A stretch of DNA of 12,100 nt. It comes from JAGNNV01 sp039932395. Its GTDB lineage: Bacteria; Acidobacteriota; Vicinamibacteria; Fen-336; JAGNNV01. The notes below the pieces were generated by a model. The model was not told the origin of the DNA. It did not search any database and saw only the letters and a program-made list of their open reading frames with translations. The stretch is from contig JBDTQB010000120.1 in the NCBI GenBank assembly GCA_039932395.1, positions 1 through 12,100 of the forward strand. Reading direction: 5' to 3'. Every line of letters starts with the position of its first letter. Within the stretch, counting starts at the first letter, position 1. Shown here piece after piece: positions 1-7,061 of the stretch. A program made the position numbers and the translations under genes.

Positions 1-667
1 TCGAACGATCGCCGGTCGATTCGACCCACTTGCCGGCGCCCTTGGTGGAGAGGCGAGCGCGCACGCCAATGACGGGGCGCACGTCGAGTTCACGCGAACA
101 CGCGATGATCGTGTCGATCTCCTGGGCGCGATCGACGGTGATGATGACCTGGCGGCCGAGTTTCTGCGCGAGCAGAGCGGTCTCGATGTACGCCTTGTCC
201 TTGTAGCCGTTGCACAGAACGTACGCGTCGGGATTCTCGTGAAGGGCGAGGGCGACCAGAAGCTCCGGCTTGCTGCCCGCCTCAATGCCGAGGCCGTGGG
301 GCAGGCCGTATTCGATCAGCTCCTCCACCACATGACGCTGCTGGTTGACCTTGATCGGATAGACGCCGCGGAACCGGCCCTTGTAGTCGTGCTCGGCGAT
401 GGCGGCGCCAAACGCGCCGAAGAGCTGCTCGATCCGGAACTTCAGGATGTCGGAGAAGCGGATCAGGATCGGAAGATTGCATCCCCGGTTCTTGAGATCC
501 TCCACCAACTCCTGAAGGTCGATGGCGCCTTTGCCCGGACCCTGCGGCGTCACCTGGACGTGGCCTTTGTCATTGATGGAGAAGAAGTCCTTGCCCCATC
601 CGTCCACGTTGTAAAGCTCGGATGCGTCTTTGATCGTCCAAGCCCGAAGGTCTGTCTGTTGAGCCAA
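1..667 (-). CDS. speA: Biosynthetic arginine decarboxylase, N-terminal part (partial)
   Basis: PLP-dependent decarboxylation of L-arginine to agmatine, the first step of the agmatine route to putrescine and spermidine. About 222 residues are visible; the family is about 630-650 long, so the C-terminal two thirds lie beyond the left edge. Seen directly: an N-terminal WTIKDASELYNVDGWG segment (about residues 10-25), the fold-III PLP-lysine motif YPIKVNQ with Lys at about residue 106 (codon 350-352), then GIEAGSKPELL, CNGYKD and RARLSTKGAGKWVES, all in the order found in SpeA. No ATG or GTG fits the 5' end. I chose TTG at 665-667 because an AGGAG (complement of 679-683) lies 11 bases upstream, a somewhat long spacing. 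A candidate promoter and palindrome lie at 740-771. The family call is very secure; the start is moderate. Confidence 0.95.
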   Translation of the reverse strand, partial: MAQQTDLRAWTIKDASELYNVDGWGKDFFSINDKGHVQVTPQGPGKGAIDLQELVEDLKNRGCNLPILIRFSDILKFRIEQLFGAFGAAIAEHDYKGRFRGVYPIKVNQQRHVVEELIEYGLPHGLGIEAGSKPELLVALALHENPDAYVLCNGYKDKAYIETALLAQKLGRQVIITVDRAQEIDTIIACSRELDVRPVIGVRARLSTKGAGKWVESTGDRS

Positions 668-739
668 CTCTTTATGAGCTCCTATGCCGCGCGGCCACCT
701 GAAAATTCTTCCGCGCCGGAGAAAGGCGGGGAAGCGCGC

Positions 740-747
740 GGATTGTA
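740..747 (-). promoter_or_regulatory. Candidate -10 element of speA (TACAATCC)
   Basis: On the minus strand the sequence reads TACAATCC, five of six bases matching the TATAAT consensus. The same 8-mer occurs just upstream of the SDR gene at 2780-2787. It would give a leader of roughly 65-70 bases for speA. No good -35 hexamer is visible; instead the palindrome at 756-771 occupies that position. Inferred from sequence only. Confidence 0.35.
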
Positions 748-755
748 AACGCTAT

Positions 756-771
756 GTCCGCGGTTGCGGAC
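756..771. repeat. Inverted repeat in the -35 region of speA (possible operator)
   Basis: GTCCGC-GGTT-GCGGAC is a perfect 6-base-pair palindrome with a 4-base centre, 8 bases upstream of the TACAAT candidate -10 of speA and 8 bases after the dsbA-like stop codon. An A/T homopolymer (A6 on + at 773-778) sits beside it. For the leftward dsbA transcript the U-run comes before the hairpin, so it is not a normal rho-independent terminator. A repressor or activator site for speA is an inference from position. Confidence 0.3.
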
Positions 772-778
772 GAAAAAA

Positions 779-1888
779 CTACTGACGCGCGTTTTTCGCG
801 GGCGACATGGCCAGCTCGTCTTCGATGATCCGCTCAAAGACTTCAAAAGGCTGCGCGCCTGAGAACGAGCGCCCGTTCACGAAAAACGTCGGAGTCCCGG
901 AGACGCCGACGGTTCGCCCGTTGTCAATGGACTTCTGAATGACAGGGTCGTACTTCTGGGCGGCGACACAGGCGCCGAACTTGCTTGAGTCGATGCCGAG
1001 CGCGGTGGCACGGTTCTTCAGGTCAGCCTCGTCAAAGGCGCTCGGAGTGCGCAGCATGCCGGTGTGCATCTCCCAGAACTTGCCCTGTTCGCCGGCGCAG
1101 CGAGCCGCGTTGCCCGCGGGCCTGGCCTGCGCGTGGAAGTCGAGGGGGAACTCCTGGTACACAAGGCGCACTTTGCCTTCGTAGGCCTTCATCACGCGGT
1201 CCACGTACTGCTGAGCCTGCTGGCAGTAGGGGCACTGGTAGTCGGTGAACTCGACGATGGTGATCGGCGCATCGGCTGGCCCCATCGCGGGCGCGTCGCT
1301 CGGGAAGGTGACGTTTCGGCGGGAAGGCTGGAGGCCGACGAAGGAGACATTGTGCTTCTTGAACAGCTCGCGCTGGAAGACGTTGACGCGGGTTTCGGTT
1401 TTCCGCTGCGCCGCCATCTGTTGAAGCTGGGGCAGGGCCTGCTCCTTCGTCATCTTGCCGGCGCGGGGCTTGACTTCCTCCCAGACCGCGTCCACCTCCG
1501 CCGGAGTCACGGTCGACTTCGCGGTGATTTCCTGGGCCAGCAGAGCGTCGCGTGTGATGCCGCGCGACTGGGCTTCCATATCAAAGAGCATTTCCGTCAG
1601 GGCCTTGCGGCGCAGGTTGTACTGCTGCTCGGCGATCTGGCGCTTGAGGTCATCCATCTGCATCTTGAGCTGCTCTTCGCTCGCGGCGGCGCGTTCATTG
1701 AGCGACTTCAGGTCGTCCTTGAGGCGGGTGTCCAGCTCGGCGTTGGACAATGACTTGGAGCCGATCTTCGCCGCAACGGCGGACGCACCCGTGTCAGGGC
1801 TCGAAGCGGCGACCACTGCGGTTGTGCCCGGCTGACCGCACGCGAGACCGGTCAGGGCGATCGCCATGAGAACGAAAGACTGTTTCAT
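779..1888 (-). CDS. Exported DsbA-family thiol oxidoreductase with SurA-like N-terminal region
   Basis: Predicted cell-envelope thiol-disulfide oxidoreductase, 369 residues. Residues 1-17 form a hydrophobic signal peptide ending LTGLAC. Cys17 could be a lipoprotein cysteine, but the -3 position is Gly, so the lipobox is imperfect and a soluble periplasmic form is possible. Residues about 38-185 are helical, charged and coiled-coil-like (about 55-100), resembling the SurA/PpiC N-terminal chaperone region. Residues about 195-360 are a thioredoxin-like DsbA domain (Thioredoxin_4 type) with CPYC at 219-222 and the cis-proline GTPTFF motif (Pro333). Two further cysteines are C264 and C307. ATG at 1886-1888 directly follows TTAGGGG, so any Shine-Dalgarno is badly spaced. 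The gene follows the SDR gene by 51 bases and may share its transcript. Oxidase versus isomerase or reductase activity cannot be decided from sequence. Confidence 0.88.
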   Translation of the reverse strand: MKQSFVLMAIALTGLACGQPGTTAVVAASSPDTGASAVAAKIGSKSLSNAELDTRLKDDLKSLNERAAASEEQLKMQMDDLKRQIAEQQYNLRRKALTEMLFDMEAQSRGITRDALLAQEITAKSTVTPAEVDAVWEEVKPRAGKMTKEQALPQLQQMAAQRKTETRVNVFQRELFKKHNVSFVGLQPSRRNVTFPSDAPAMGPADAPITIVEFTDYQCPYCQQAQQYVDRVMKAYEGKVRLVYQEFPLDFHAQARPAGNAARCAGEQGKFWEMHTGMLRTPSAFDEADLKNRATALGIDSSKFGACVAAQKYDPVIQKSIDNGRTVGVSGTPTFFVNGRSFSGAQPFEVFERIIEDELAMSPAKNARQ

Positions 1889-1939
1889 CCCCTAAGTTTC
1901 GTTGCCGAACCTCAATCAGGTCAAATGCCTCAAGGAGCC

Positions 1940-2773
1940 TCAGAGATCGCGGCGCAGAGTGAGGCCACCGTCGACCACGATCACCTGGCCGGTGATGTAG
2001 CTGCCGGGGTCGATCAACAACCGAACCACGCGGGCTACATCCTCGGGCCGACCGAAGCGGGAAACGACACCCCGATCGATCATGGAGTCGTACTTTCCCG
2101 AGTCGACCGACGCGCGCGCCATCCCAACCGTCGTGACTCCGGGGGCGACCACATTGATGTTCACTCCGTTGCGGCCGCCGAAGTCCTTGGCCAGCACCCT
2201 GGCGCCATGAATCAGCGCGGCCTTCGACGTTCCATAGGCGAGCGATCCCTCGAACGGATACGTGCCCTGCATGCTGGAGAGCAGCACGATGGCACCCCGG
2301 GTCGCTCGTTCCCTCATGGCGGAAGCCACATCACGGGCAAGAAGCAGAGGCGCCACCGCGTTTCGATCGAGTGCGTCCTGAAAAGCGGCCGCTTCCAGCT
2401 CGTCGGTCTTGGCCCGCGAAGGATCGCCCGCGAAGACGATCAAGCCGTCGATCCGGTTGCGGGAGCGTAGAGCGTCATCCACGTACCGTTTGCGACTTGC
2501 GGTGTCGCGGATGTCGCCCTGAATGAGGCCGACTGGTCCTGCGTACTGGTCCTGAAGCCGCTGCTGAACCAGTTCCGCGCGCCCTTTGTTGTCGCGATAA
2601 CCCAGAATCGGATAGGCGCCTTCGGTGATCAGCAGGGCGGCGGTCGCAGCGCCCAGTCCGCCGGTTCCTCCCGCCACCAGAATGACGCGCCCGGCCAGCG
2701 GCCTTCGGGAGTAGTCGAACTTGAGGAGTTCGTGGCGCTTGGTCTCTTCGGCGTCGAGGTGAGGACTGGGCAT
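1940..2773 (-). CDS. SDR family NAD(P)-dependent oxidoreductase
   Basis: Classical short-chain dehydrogenase/reductase, 277 residues. It has a Rossmann glycine motif GGTGGLG at 35-41, an Asp at GDIRD (87) for the adenine pocket, a catalytic Ser in LLSSMQG (166/167), YGTSK with Tyr180 and Lys184, and the C-terminal YITGQVIVVDGG (259-270) typical of FabG-like members. The N-terminal 20 residues before the fold are extra. The usual NNAG motif is replaced by VFAG (113-116), although the active-site Asn of helix 4 appears kept (N138 in DRNAVAP). Substrate is unknown; the FabG-like tail does not prove fatty-acid synthesis. The ATG start has no Shine-Dalgarno, but TACAATCC ends its hexamer 8 bases upstream, suggesting its own promoter and a nearly leaderless mRNA. 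Confidence 0.9.
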   Translation of the reverse strand: MPSPHLDAEETKRHELLKFDYSRRPLAGRVILVAGGTGGLGAATAALLITEGAYPILGYRDNKGRAELVQQRLQDQYAGPVGLIQGDIRDTASRKRYVDDALRSRNRIDGLIVFAGDPSRAKTDELEAAAFQDALDRNAVAPLLLARDVASAMRERATRGAIVLLSSMQGTYPFEGSLAYGTSKAALIHGARVLAKDFGGRNGVNINVVAPGVTTVGMARASVDSGKYDSMIDRGVVSRFGRPEDVARVVRLLIDPGSYITGQVIVVDGGLTLRRDL

Positions 2774-2779
2774 GTCGGT

Positions 2780-2787
2780 GGATTGTA
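2780..2787 (-). promoter_or_regulatory. Candidate -10 element of the SDR gene (TACAATCC)
   Basis: The hexamer TACAAT (minus strand, 2787 to 2782) ends 8 bases before the ATG. Transcription starting 6-8 bases downstream would begin at or next to the start codon. It is identical over eight bases to the element before speA. No -35 match at 16-18 bases upstream. Confidence 0.35.
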
Positions 2788-2820
2788 GTGGGACGCCTTC
2801 GCTCCTCTTGGTGAGCGGCC

Positions 2821-3645
2821 TTACGCCTTGCGAAGCGAGGCGATGTCGTCCGTCCGCTTGAAGAGCCCCATCCGGTGGAGAGCGAAGTCGTACTTCACGG
2901 GATCCTCAGGATCACAGGCGCGCAGGGAGGCGGTGACGTCCTCGGCCATTTTCCAGCCCGGCGATGCGCGACGGGTGAAACGTGCGCTCTTCGAGATATT
3001 GATGATGTGGGCATCGAGGGGGATCAGCAGAGCAGACCGAGGCACGCGGGTCCAGCTTCCGGGATCGACCGAATCCGCGCGCGCCATCCACCTTAGATAC
3101 AGGCAAAGTCGCTTGCACGCGCTGCCCGCCTCTGGCGAAGGGAAGAAGAAACGGACGCCCGCCTTCCCGGGCAACGGACCCTCGCCGTAGAGACCATCGC
3201 GGGGCAGCGCCAGCGTTCGCTCTACGAAGTCGGTGAGCACGGGACGAAGGTCCGAGACGGGACCGGGCGCGAAGAAGTGTTCGATGGAGCCCGCCCGACG
3301 ACGCATCTCTTTGATGAAGACCAGAAGGCAGATCGTGTCGGTCGCGTCGTTGAAACGGTGTTTGAAGCCATCGAGGGACTGGAGTGCGCTCGCCGTGTTG
3401 AGCGTGTCGATGGCGCGGGCGGGCTCGGGCCCGAGAAGGGCGAGCACGCGCTCGACGCTCTTTTTGATCTGCTTGACGTTCCCGTAGGCGAGAGACGACG
3501 CGATCAGTCCGACCACTTCGCGATCCTCAGGACGGTCGTAGCGCCACACGAACTGCACCGGATCGGGCTCGATCCAGCGCGCGTCATACTCCGCGTAGGC
3601 TCGGTTCAGGATCGCCTGAAGAGCGGCGACCCGCCCCCGATTCAC
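2821..3645 (-). CDS. TIGR02757 / DUF2400 family protein
   Basis: 274-residue member of the TIGR02757 (DUF2400) family, whose biochemical role I do not know to be established. Recognisable features: an N-terminal YDRPEDREVVGLIASSLAYGN segment (about 35-55), FKHRFND (about 114-120), FFFPSPEAGSACKR (167-180), LRWMARADSVDPGSW (184-198) and LLIPLDAHI (206-214). The last two blocks recall the helix-rich fold of HhH-GPD DNA glycosylases; that is my inference, not a motif proof. The start is GTG at 3643-3645, 7 bases after the rnd stop, inside the second copy of an 11-base duplication. Almost certainly cotranscribed with rnd, so an RNA or DNA processing role is plausible by association. Confidence 0.85.
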   Translation of the reverse strand: MNRGRVAALQAILNRAYAEYDARWIEPDPVQFVWRYDRPEDREVVGLIASSLAYGNVKQIKKSVERVLALLGPEPARAIDTLNTASALQSLDGFKHRFNDATDTICLLVFIKEMRRRAGSIEHFFAPGPVSDLRPVLTDFVERTLALPRDGLYGEGPLPGKAGVRFFFPSPEAGSACKRLCLYLRWMARADSVDPGSWTRVPRSALLIPLDAHIINISKSARFTRRASPGWKMAEDVTASLRACDPEDPVKYDFALHRMGLFKRTDDIASLRKA

Positions 3646-3664
3646 GGCTTCTTCACGGCTTCTT
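3641..3664. repeat. 11-base tandem duplication at the rnd / TIGR02757 junction
   Basis: CACGGCTTCTT occurs at 3643-3653 and again at 3654-3664, with 11-base periodicity from 3641. On the coding strand each copy is AAGAAGCCGTG. The first carries the last codons of rnd (the stop TGA spans the copy boundary); the second carries the GTG start of the downstream gene. Confidence 0.9.
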
Positions 3665-4780
3665 GATGAGCTTCAGGATCTCTTCGCCAAACGCCTCGAC
3701 CCGCCAGTTACGAAGACCGTCCACTGCGGCGAGGGCGTCTAGGGTTGGTGGATTCGCGTCGGCGATCTTGTCGATCAGGCGCTGGGGGAGGATGAGCGAC
3801 AACTCGAGGCCCACCCGAACCGCGGCCGTCTTGCGCCATTCCTTGAGCGACGCCACCCGCTTCTGCTGGGAAAGCGGCAGTTCGATACGGCGCCCGCGCT
3901 CCAGCTTCGGCAGGGCGTCGTCCGGGCATCCAAGGCCGCGGATCAGCGCTTCGTGAAACTGCGCGGCGAACTCGCGACGCCGGATGTTGCTCAGGATGGC
4001 GTCACGCCCCCCGTCTTTCTCCGAGCGGGCGAGTGAGATCAAGGCTTCATTGACTGCCACACGGAAAGGCGGGAGATCAAGTTCGTCGGCGATGCGCTCG
4101 CGGCACGCGATCAGTTCCTGGAAGAGGGCCAGGGCGCGCGGCGACAGCGCGGCGACGCCTTTCACATCACGGAAGACGTCGCGCGGATCGGGCTTCTCGG
4201 GCAGGCCACTGAGTTTCTCAAGCGCGCCGCATTCCTCTCGGACCCAGTGCAGGCGTTTCTTCTCCTCAAGTGCTGCCTTCTGCCTGGTCACGACCGCGAG
4301 CAGGTGATCCACGTCCGTGGTCGCGTAATTCTGTTGTTCTTCAGAGAGCGGTCGCGCCGACCAGTCGTCCTTCTGATTCCCTTTTGAGATGGTGAGGCCG
4401 AGTTCGTCTCGCAGAGTCGCTTGAAGGCCCACTTCCGTTCGTCCGATGAACTTCGCGGCGATCATGGTGTCGTAAACGTTTCGGATGCCGATCGAAGCTT
4501 TCGCCTTGAGAAGAGCGATGTCGTAGTCGGCGCCGTGGAACACTTTGGTGATCGCCGGGTTCTCAAACAATGGCTTCAGGGCTTCGACCGGGAAGCCTTC
4601 CAGGGGGTCGAGCAGGTAGGAGCAGCCAGCCTCCGTGGCGATCTGAATCAGGCAGACTTTCTGGTGATAGTGGTACAGGCTGTCTGACTCGGTGTCGACG
4701 GCGATCGCGCGTCCGCCGTTGGCTTCGCCGAGAAGCTGTTTGAAGGCAGCGTCTTCAGCAGATCGGATGGTGATGGTCAA
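3653..4780 (-). CDS. rnd: Ribonuclease D
   Basis: 3'-5' exoribonuclease of the DEDDy class, acting in tRNA 3'-end maturation and RNA turnover. With the TTG start chosen here it is 375 residues, the length of E. coli RNase D. Catalytic residues: Asp29 and Glu31 in AVDTES, Asp85 in VFHGADYD, and Tyr152/Asp156 in NYATTDVDH. An HRDC domain spans about 213-290, and a weaker second HRDC-like module follows to the end (about 300-375). The frame is open to a GTG at 4856-4858, but the extra 26 residues are Pro/Ser/Arg-rich and precede the usual family start. A TATACT -10-like element at 4805-4810 also lies downstream of that GTG. TTG at 4778-4780 has no visible Shine-Dalgarno, so the start is moderate while the function is secure. 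Confidence 0.93.
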   Translation of the reverse strand: MTITIRSAEDAAFKQLLGEANGGRAIAVDTESDSLYHYHQKVCLIQIATEAGCSYLLDPLEGFPVEALKPLFENPAITKVFHGADYDIALLKAKASIGIRNVYDTMIAAKFIGRTEVGLQATLRDELGLTISKGNQKDDWSARPLSEEQQNYATTDVDHLLAVVTRQKAALEEKKRLHWVREECGALEKLSGLPEKPDPRDVFRDVKGVAALSPRALALFQELIACRERIADELDLPPFRVAVNEALISLARSEKDGGRDAILSNIRRREFAAQFHEALIRGLGCPDDALPKLERGRRIELPLSQQKRVASLKEWRKTAAVRVGLELSLILPQRLIDKIADANPPTLDALAAVDGLRNWRVEAFGEEILKLIKKP

Positions 4781-4802
4781 AGAGAATCCAATGCTAAATC
4801 GT

Positions 4803-4810
4803 GGAGTATA
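4803..4810 (-). promoter_or_regulatory. Candidate -10 element of rnd (TATACTCC)
   Basis: TATACT (minus strand, 4810 to 4805) matches TATAAT in five of six bases, is followed by CC, and lies 24 bases before the TTG chosen for rnd. It falls between the two possible rnd starts and so supports the shorter protein. No convincing -35 hexamer at 16-18 bases. Confidence 0.35.
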
Positions 4811-4877
4811 GAGAGGCGAGGGTCGCAAATCTTGGGACCAAGAGGGCGGCCGTTCCACATCATCGGGTGGGCGGCTT

Positions 4878-4885
4878 TAGAGTCG
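4878..4885 (+). promoter_or_regulatory. Candidate -10 element of the PD40 protein gene (TAGAGTCG)
   Basis: TAGAGT at 4878-4883 ends 9 bases before the ATG at 4893. It fits the TANANTCS pattern seen at five other starts in the window, and its position suggests a leaderless or near-leaderless mRNA. There is no Shine-Dalgarno in front of this ATG. Confidence 0.3.
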
Positions 4886-4892
4886 TGACGCA

Positions 4893-5963
4893 ATGAACCG
4901 AACACTGCGCGGACTCTCGCTCCTCACGACGCTCTCTCTCGCCACTGGCACCTTTGGATCGGCGCAGACGGCGCCCGCGCCGATCGTTCCCGTGACAGGT
5001 GAGAAGCATCTCTCCAACATCAGGCAGCTGACCAACGGAGGGGAGAACGCCGAGGCGTATTGGAGTCCGGACGGCAACTGGATCACCTTCCAGTCCACCC
5101 GCGATGGACGCTCCTGCGACCAGCAGTACGTCATGCGCGCTGATGGCTCAGACATCAAGCAGGTTTCGAACGGGGACGGCAAAACCACCTGCGGCTGGTT
5201 CATCCCTGGCACGAAACGTCTCTTCTTCGGATCGTCGCATGCGAACCAGAAGGGGTGTCCCGCGCGCCCAGATCCCTCCGCAGGCTATGTGTGGCCGCTG
5301 GATCCCTACGACATCTACACCGTCAATGTGGATGGCACCGACATGCGCCGCCTGACGAACTACAACGTCTACACCGCGGAGGGTGTTCTTTCTCCCGATG
5401 GCAAGACCATGGTCTTCACCTCATTAAAGGATGGCGATCTCGACATCTATACGATGAAGACCGACGGCACCGACGTGAAGCGACTGACGAATACGCCCGG
5501 CTATGACGGCGGCGCCTGGTGGTCTCCCGATGGCAAGAAGATCGCTTACCGCGCGCATCATCCGCAGGATGCGGCTCAGCTCGCCGACTATCGCAAGCTG
5601 CTCACGCAGCACATGGTGCGCCCCAGCCGCGTCGAGATCTTCACGATGAACGCGGATGGATCGGATCAGCATCAGGTCACCGCCCTTGGCGGCGCGAACT
5701 TCGGACCGTCGTGGACTCCAGACGGCAAGAAGATCATCTTCTCGTCGAACTACCCGTCGCCGCACAGCGGCAACTTCGACCTTTATATGGTGGATGCGAC
5801 GGCGACCAAAGCCGGCGCCGATGCGGTCGAGCAGATCACCTTCGATCCGACGTTCGATGGTTTCCCGATGTTTCGTCCCGATGGCAAGCAGATCATCTGG
5901 GCATCGAACCGCCACTCGACGAAGGCCACCGAGACGAATCTCTACATCGCCGACTGGAAGTAA
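4893..5963 (+). CDS. Exported TolB-like PD40 beta-propeller protein
   Basis: 356-residue exported beta-propeller of the TolB C-terminal/WD40-like (PD40) type. Residues 1-24 are a signal peptide (hydrophobic core about 9-20, likely cleavage after GSA). The mature part repeats the PD40 pattern of a SPDG-type turn followed by I-x-F/Y strands: WSPDG (57-61), LSPDG (166-170), WSPDG (210-214), WTPDG (274-278) and FRPDG (327-331), with a degenerate unit near 103. Between them lie DIYTMKTDGTD-like strands at about 83, 147, 191 and 254. This is about six blades, the full protein apart from the leader, with no N-terminal TolB domain and no peptidase domain. Likely a periplasmic or surface ligand-binding scaffold; the partner is unknown. 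Three cysteines (C75, C100, C122) could form a disulfide. It is not next to tol-pal genes here. Confidence 0.88.
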   Translation: MNRTLRGLSLLTTLSLATGTFGSAQTAPAPIVPVTGEKHLSNIRQLTNGGENAEAYWSPDGNWITFQSTRDGRSCDQQYVMRADGSDIKQVSNGDGKTTCGWFIPGTKRLFFGSSHANQKGCPARPDPSAGYVWPLDPYDIYTVNVDGTDMRRLTNYNVYTAEGVLSPDGKTMVFTSLKDGDLDIYTMKTDGTDVKRLTNTPGYDGGAWWSPDGKKIAYRAHHPQDAAQLADYRKLLTQHMVRPSRVEIFTMNADGSDQHQVTALGGANFGPSWTPDGKKIIFSSNYPSPHSGNFDLYMVDATATKAGADAVEQITFDPTFDGFPMFRPDGKQIIWASNRHSTKATETNLYIADWK

Positions 5964-5981
5964 CGACCCGCCGAGCGTTTT

Positions 5982-6995
5982 CTATTTGCGCTGCGGGATG
6001 GGTTCTTCGCGCGTCACGCTCTCGCGCAGGTCGAAGAGAAGCCAGTTGCGCGACCGGATCGCGCTCTTCTCACGATGGATCAGCGCCAGCAGGCGTTTGA
6101 TGCCGAGTTCTTCGTTTCCATTTCCATGCACAAGGACGATGCTGCCTGGAGTTGGGATCTGATTCTTCGCGAGCCAGGCGTCTGACCCGACGGGAACAAG
6201 ACCGTAGGCGGTGACCCGTTGAACCAGATCGAAGTTCGACACGAGTCCGGGAAAGCGGAAGAAGACCGACGGCCGAAGCCCGCTCTCCAGCATCATTTTC
6301 TCGGTCCCCAGAATTTCCTGACCCAGATCCGTGCCTGGTTTGAGCAGGAAGTTTTCCGCAAGGGGGAGGCTCCGCGTGTATCGGTGATTGAAGGAGTGAT
6401 TGATCCAGGTCACCGCGAGATCGCCCCGGGCCTCGAGGTCGCGCAGCCACGCAAGTTCGGCGGGCCGTTCGCGCATCCAGCATCCCGTGATCGCGATGCC
6501 GATCGGTACCGGTTTCTCTTCCGGCTCGAAGGCATCGATCACCGCCTTGATCATCTGGCGGTCGAGATGCTTCGTGGACGGGCACAGATCCATGGTCAGA
6601 ACGACGCCTTTCTCCGCGGGCAGAGCGTGGGTGAGACCGGCGTCCCGCGGCGAGTGACCGTTGCGTTCGCTTTCGGTTGAGGCGCGGCCGTAGCGGTCGC
6701 TCGCGATCGCGATTCGCAGTTCGGGCCAGGACAGCGCCTTCAGGTCGAGGCCCGCGGCAGATCGAACACTTGTCTCCAGCGTTGCCGGATCTACGGTGAG
6801 GACGCGCTTCTCGCCTTGCTGAGAGAACGTCCTGAGCACGACCAGACGGCGTCCGCACTGTTCAGAACTGCATTCCGCGAAGAAGGCCTCGTAATTCTTC
6901 ACGGGCTGCGCCTCGACCTGGCGCGTGGTTGAGACCGCGAAAGCCAGCGCGAGCGTCGATCGGACAACCGCCTTCAGAGAACCAGACAACCTCAT
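5982..6995 (-). CDS. Exported polysaccharide deacetylase (NodB/CE4-like)
   Basis: 337 residues. Residues 1-29 look like a signal peptide (cleavage near VEA-Q). Residues about 30-125 are a region I do not recognise, with a Cys pair (C42, C47). Residues about 130-300 resemble the NodB metal-dependent deacetylase domain: motif 1 VVLTMDLCPS (Asp136 the probable catalytic base), motif 2 INHSFNH with His200 and His204 as metal ligands, motif 3 RFPG with Arg248, and a late SIVLVHGN with His290. The second Asp of the usual TFDD motif, a metal ligand, is Leu137 here, giving the DLC variant I recall from some CE4-like subfamilies. Expected substrate is an N- or O-acetylated envelope or exopolysaccharide sugar. 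The 3' end is 18 bases from that of the PD40 gene (convergent). Confidence 0.82.
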   Translation of the reverse strand: MRLSGSLKAVVRSTLALAFAVSTTRQVEAQPVKNYEAFFAECSSEQCGRRLVVLRTFSQQGEKRVLTVDPATLETSVRSAAGLDLKALSWPELRIAIASDRYGRASTESERNGHSPRDAGLTHALPAEKGVVLTMDLCPSTKHLDRQMIKAVIDAFEPEEKPVPIGIAITGCWMRERPAELAWLRDLEARGDLAVTWINHSFNHRYTRSLPLAENFLLKPGTDLGQEILGTEKMMLESGLRPSVFFRFPGLVSNFDLVQRVTAYGLVPVGSDAWLAKNQIPTPGSIVLVHGNGNEELGIKRLLALIHREKSAIRSRNWLLFDLRESVTREEPIPQRK

Positions 6996-7005
6996 GATTG
7001 GCTGC

Positions 7006-7013
7006 CGAGTCTA
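7006..7013 (-). promoter_or_regulatory. Candidate -10 element of the deacetylase gene (TAGACTCG)
   Basis: TAGACT (minus strand, 7013 to 7008) ends 12 bases before the ATG at 6995 and is followed by CG, fitting TANANTCS. The start codon has no Shine-Dalgarno. It sits in the short divergent gap shared with the DUF2127 gene. Confidence 0.3.
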
Positions 7014-7061
7014 GGCGGCGTGCGTGCTTCGATCCCTATGATGGAGCTTCTGCTCTCTCTC

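Noticed and set aside
239..748. 169-codon open frame on the + strand at the left edge
   Set aside because: Antisense to speA, whose minus-strand frame carries the YPIKVNQ lysine motif.
756..778. Hairpin next to an A/T run as a terminator of the dsbA-like gene
   Set aside because: For the leftward transcript the U-run precedes the hairpin; for the + strand an A-run follows. Neither is a rho-independent terminator.
1064..1753. 229-codon open frame on the + strand across the DsbA-like gene
   Set aside because: Antisense shadow of a gene with clear CPYC and GTPTFF motifs.
1925..2470. 181-codon open frame on the + strand across the SDR gene
   Set aside because: Antisense shadow; the minus strand has the glycine motif and YxxxK.
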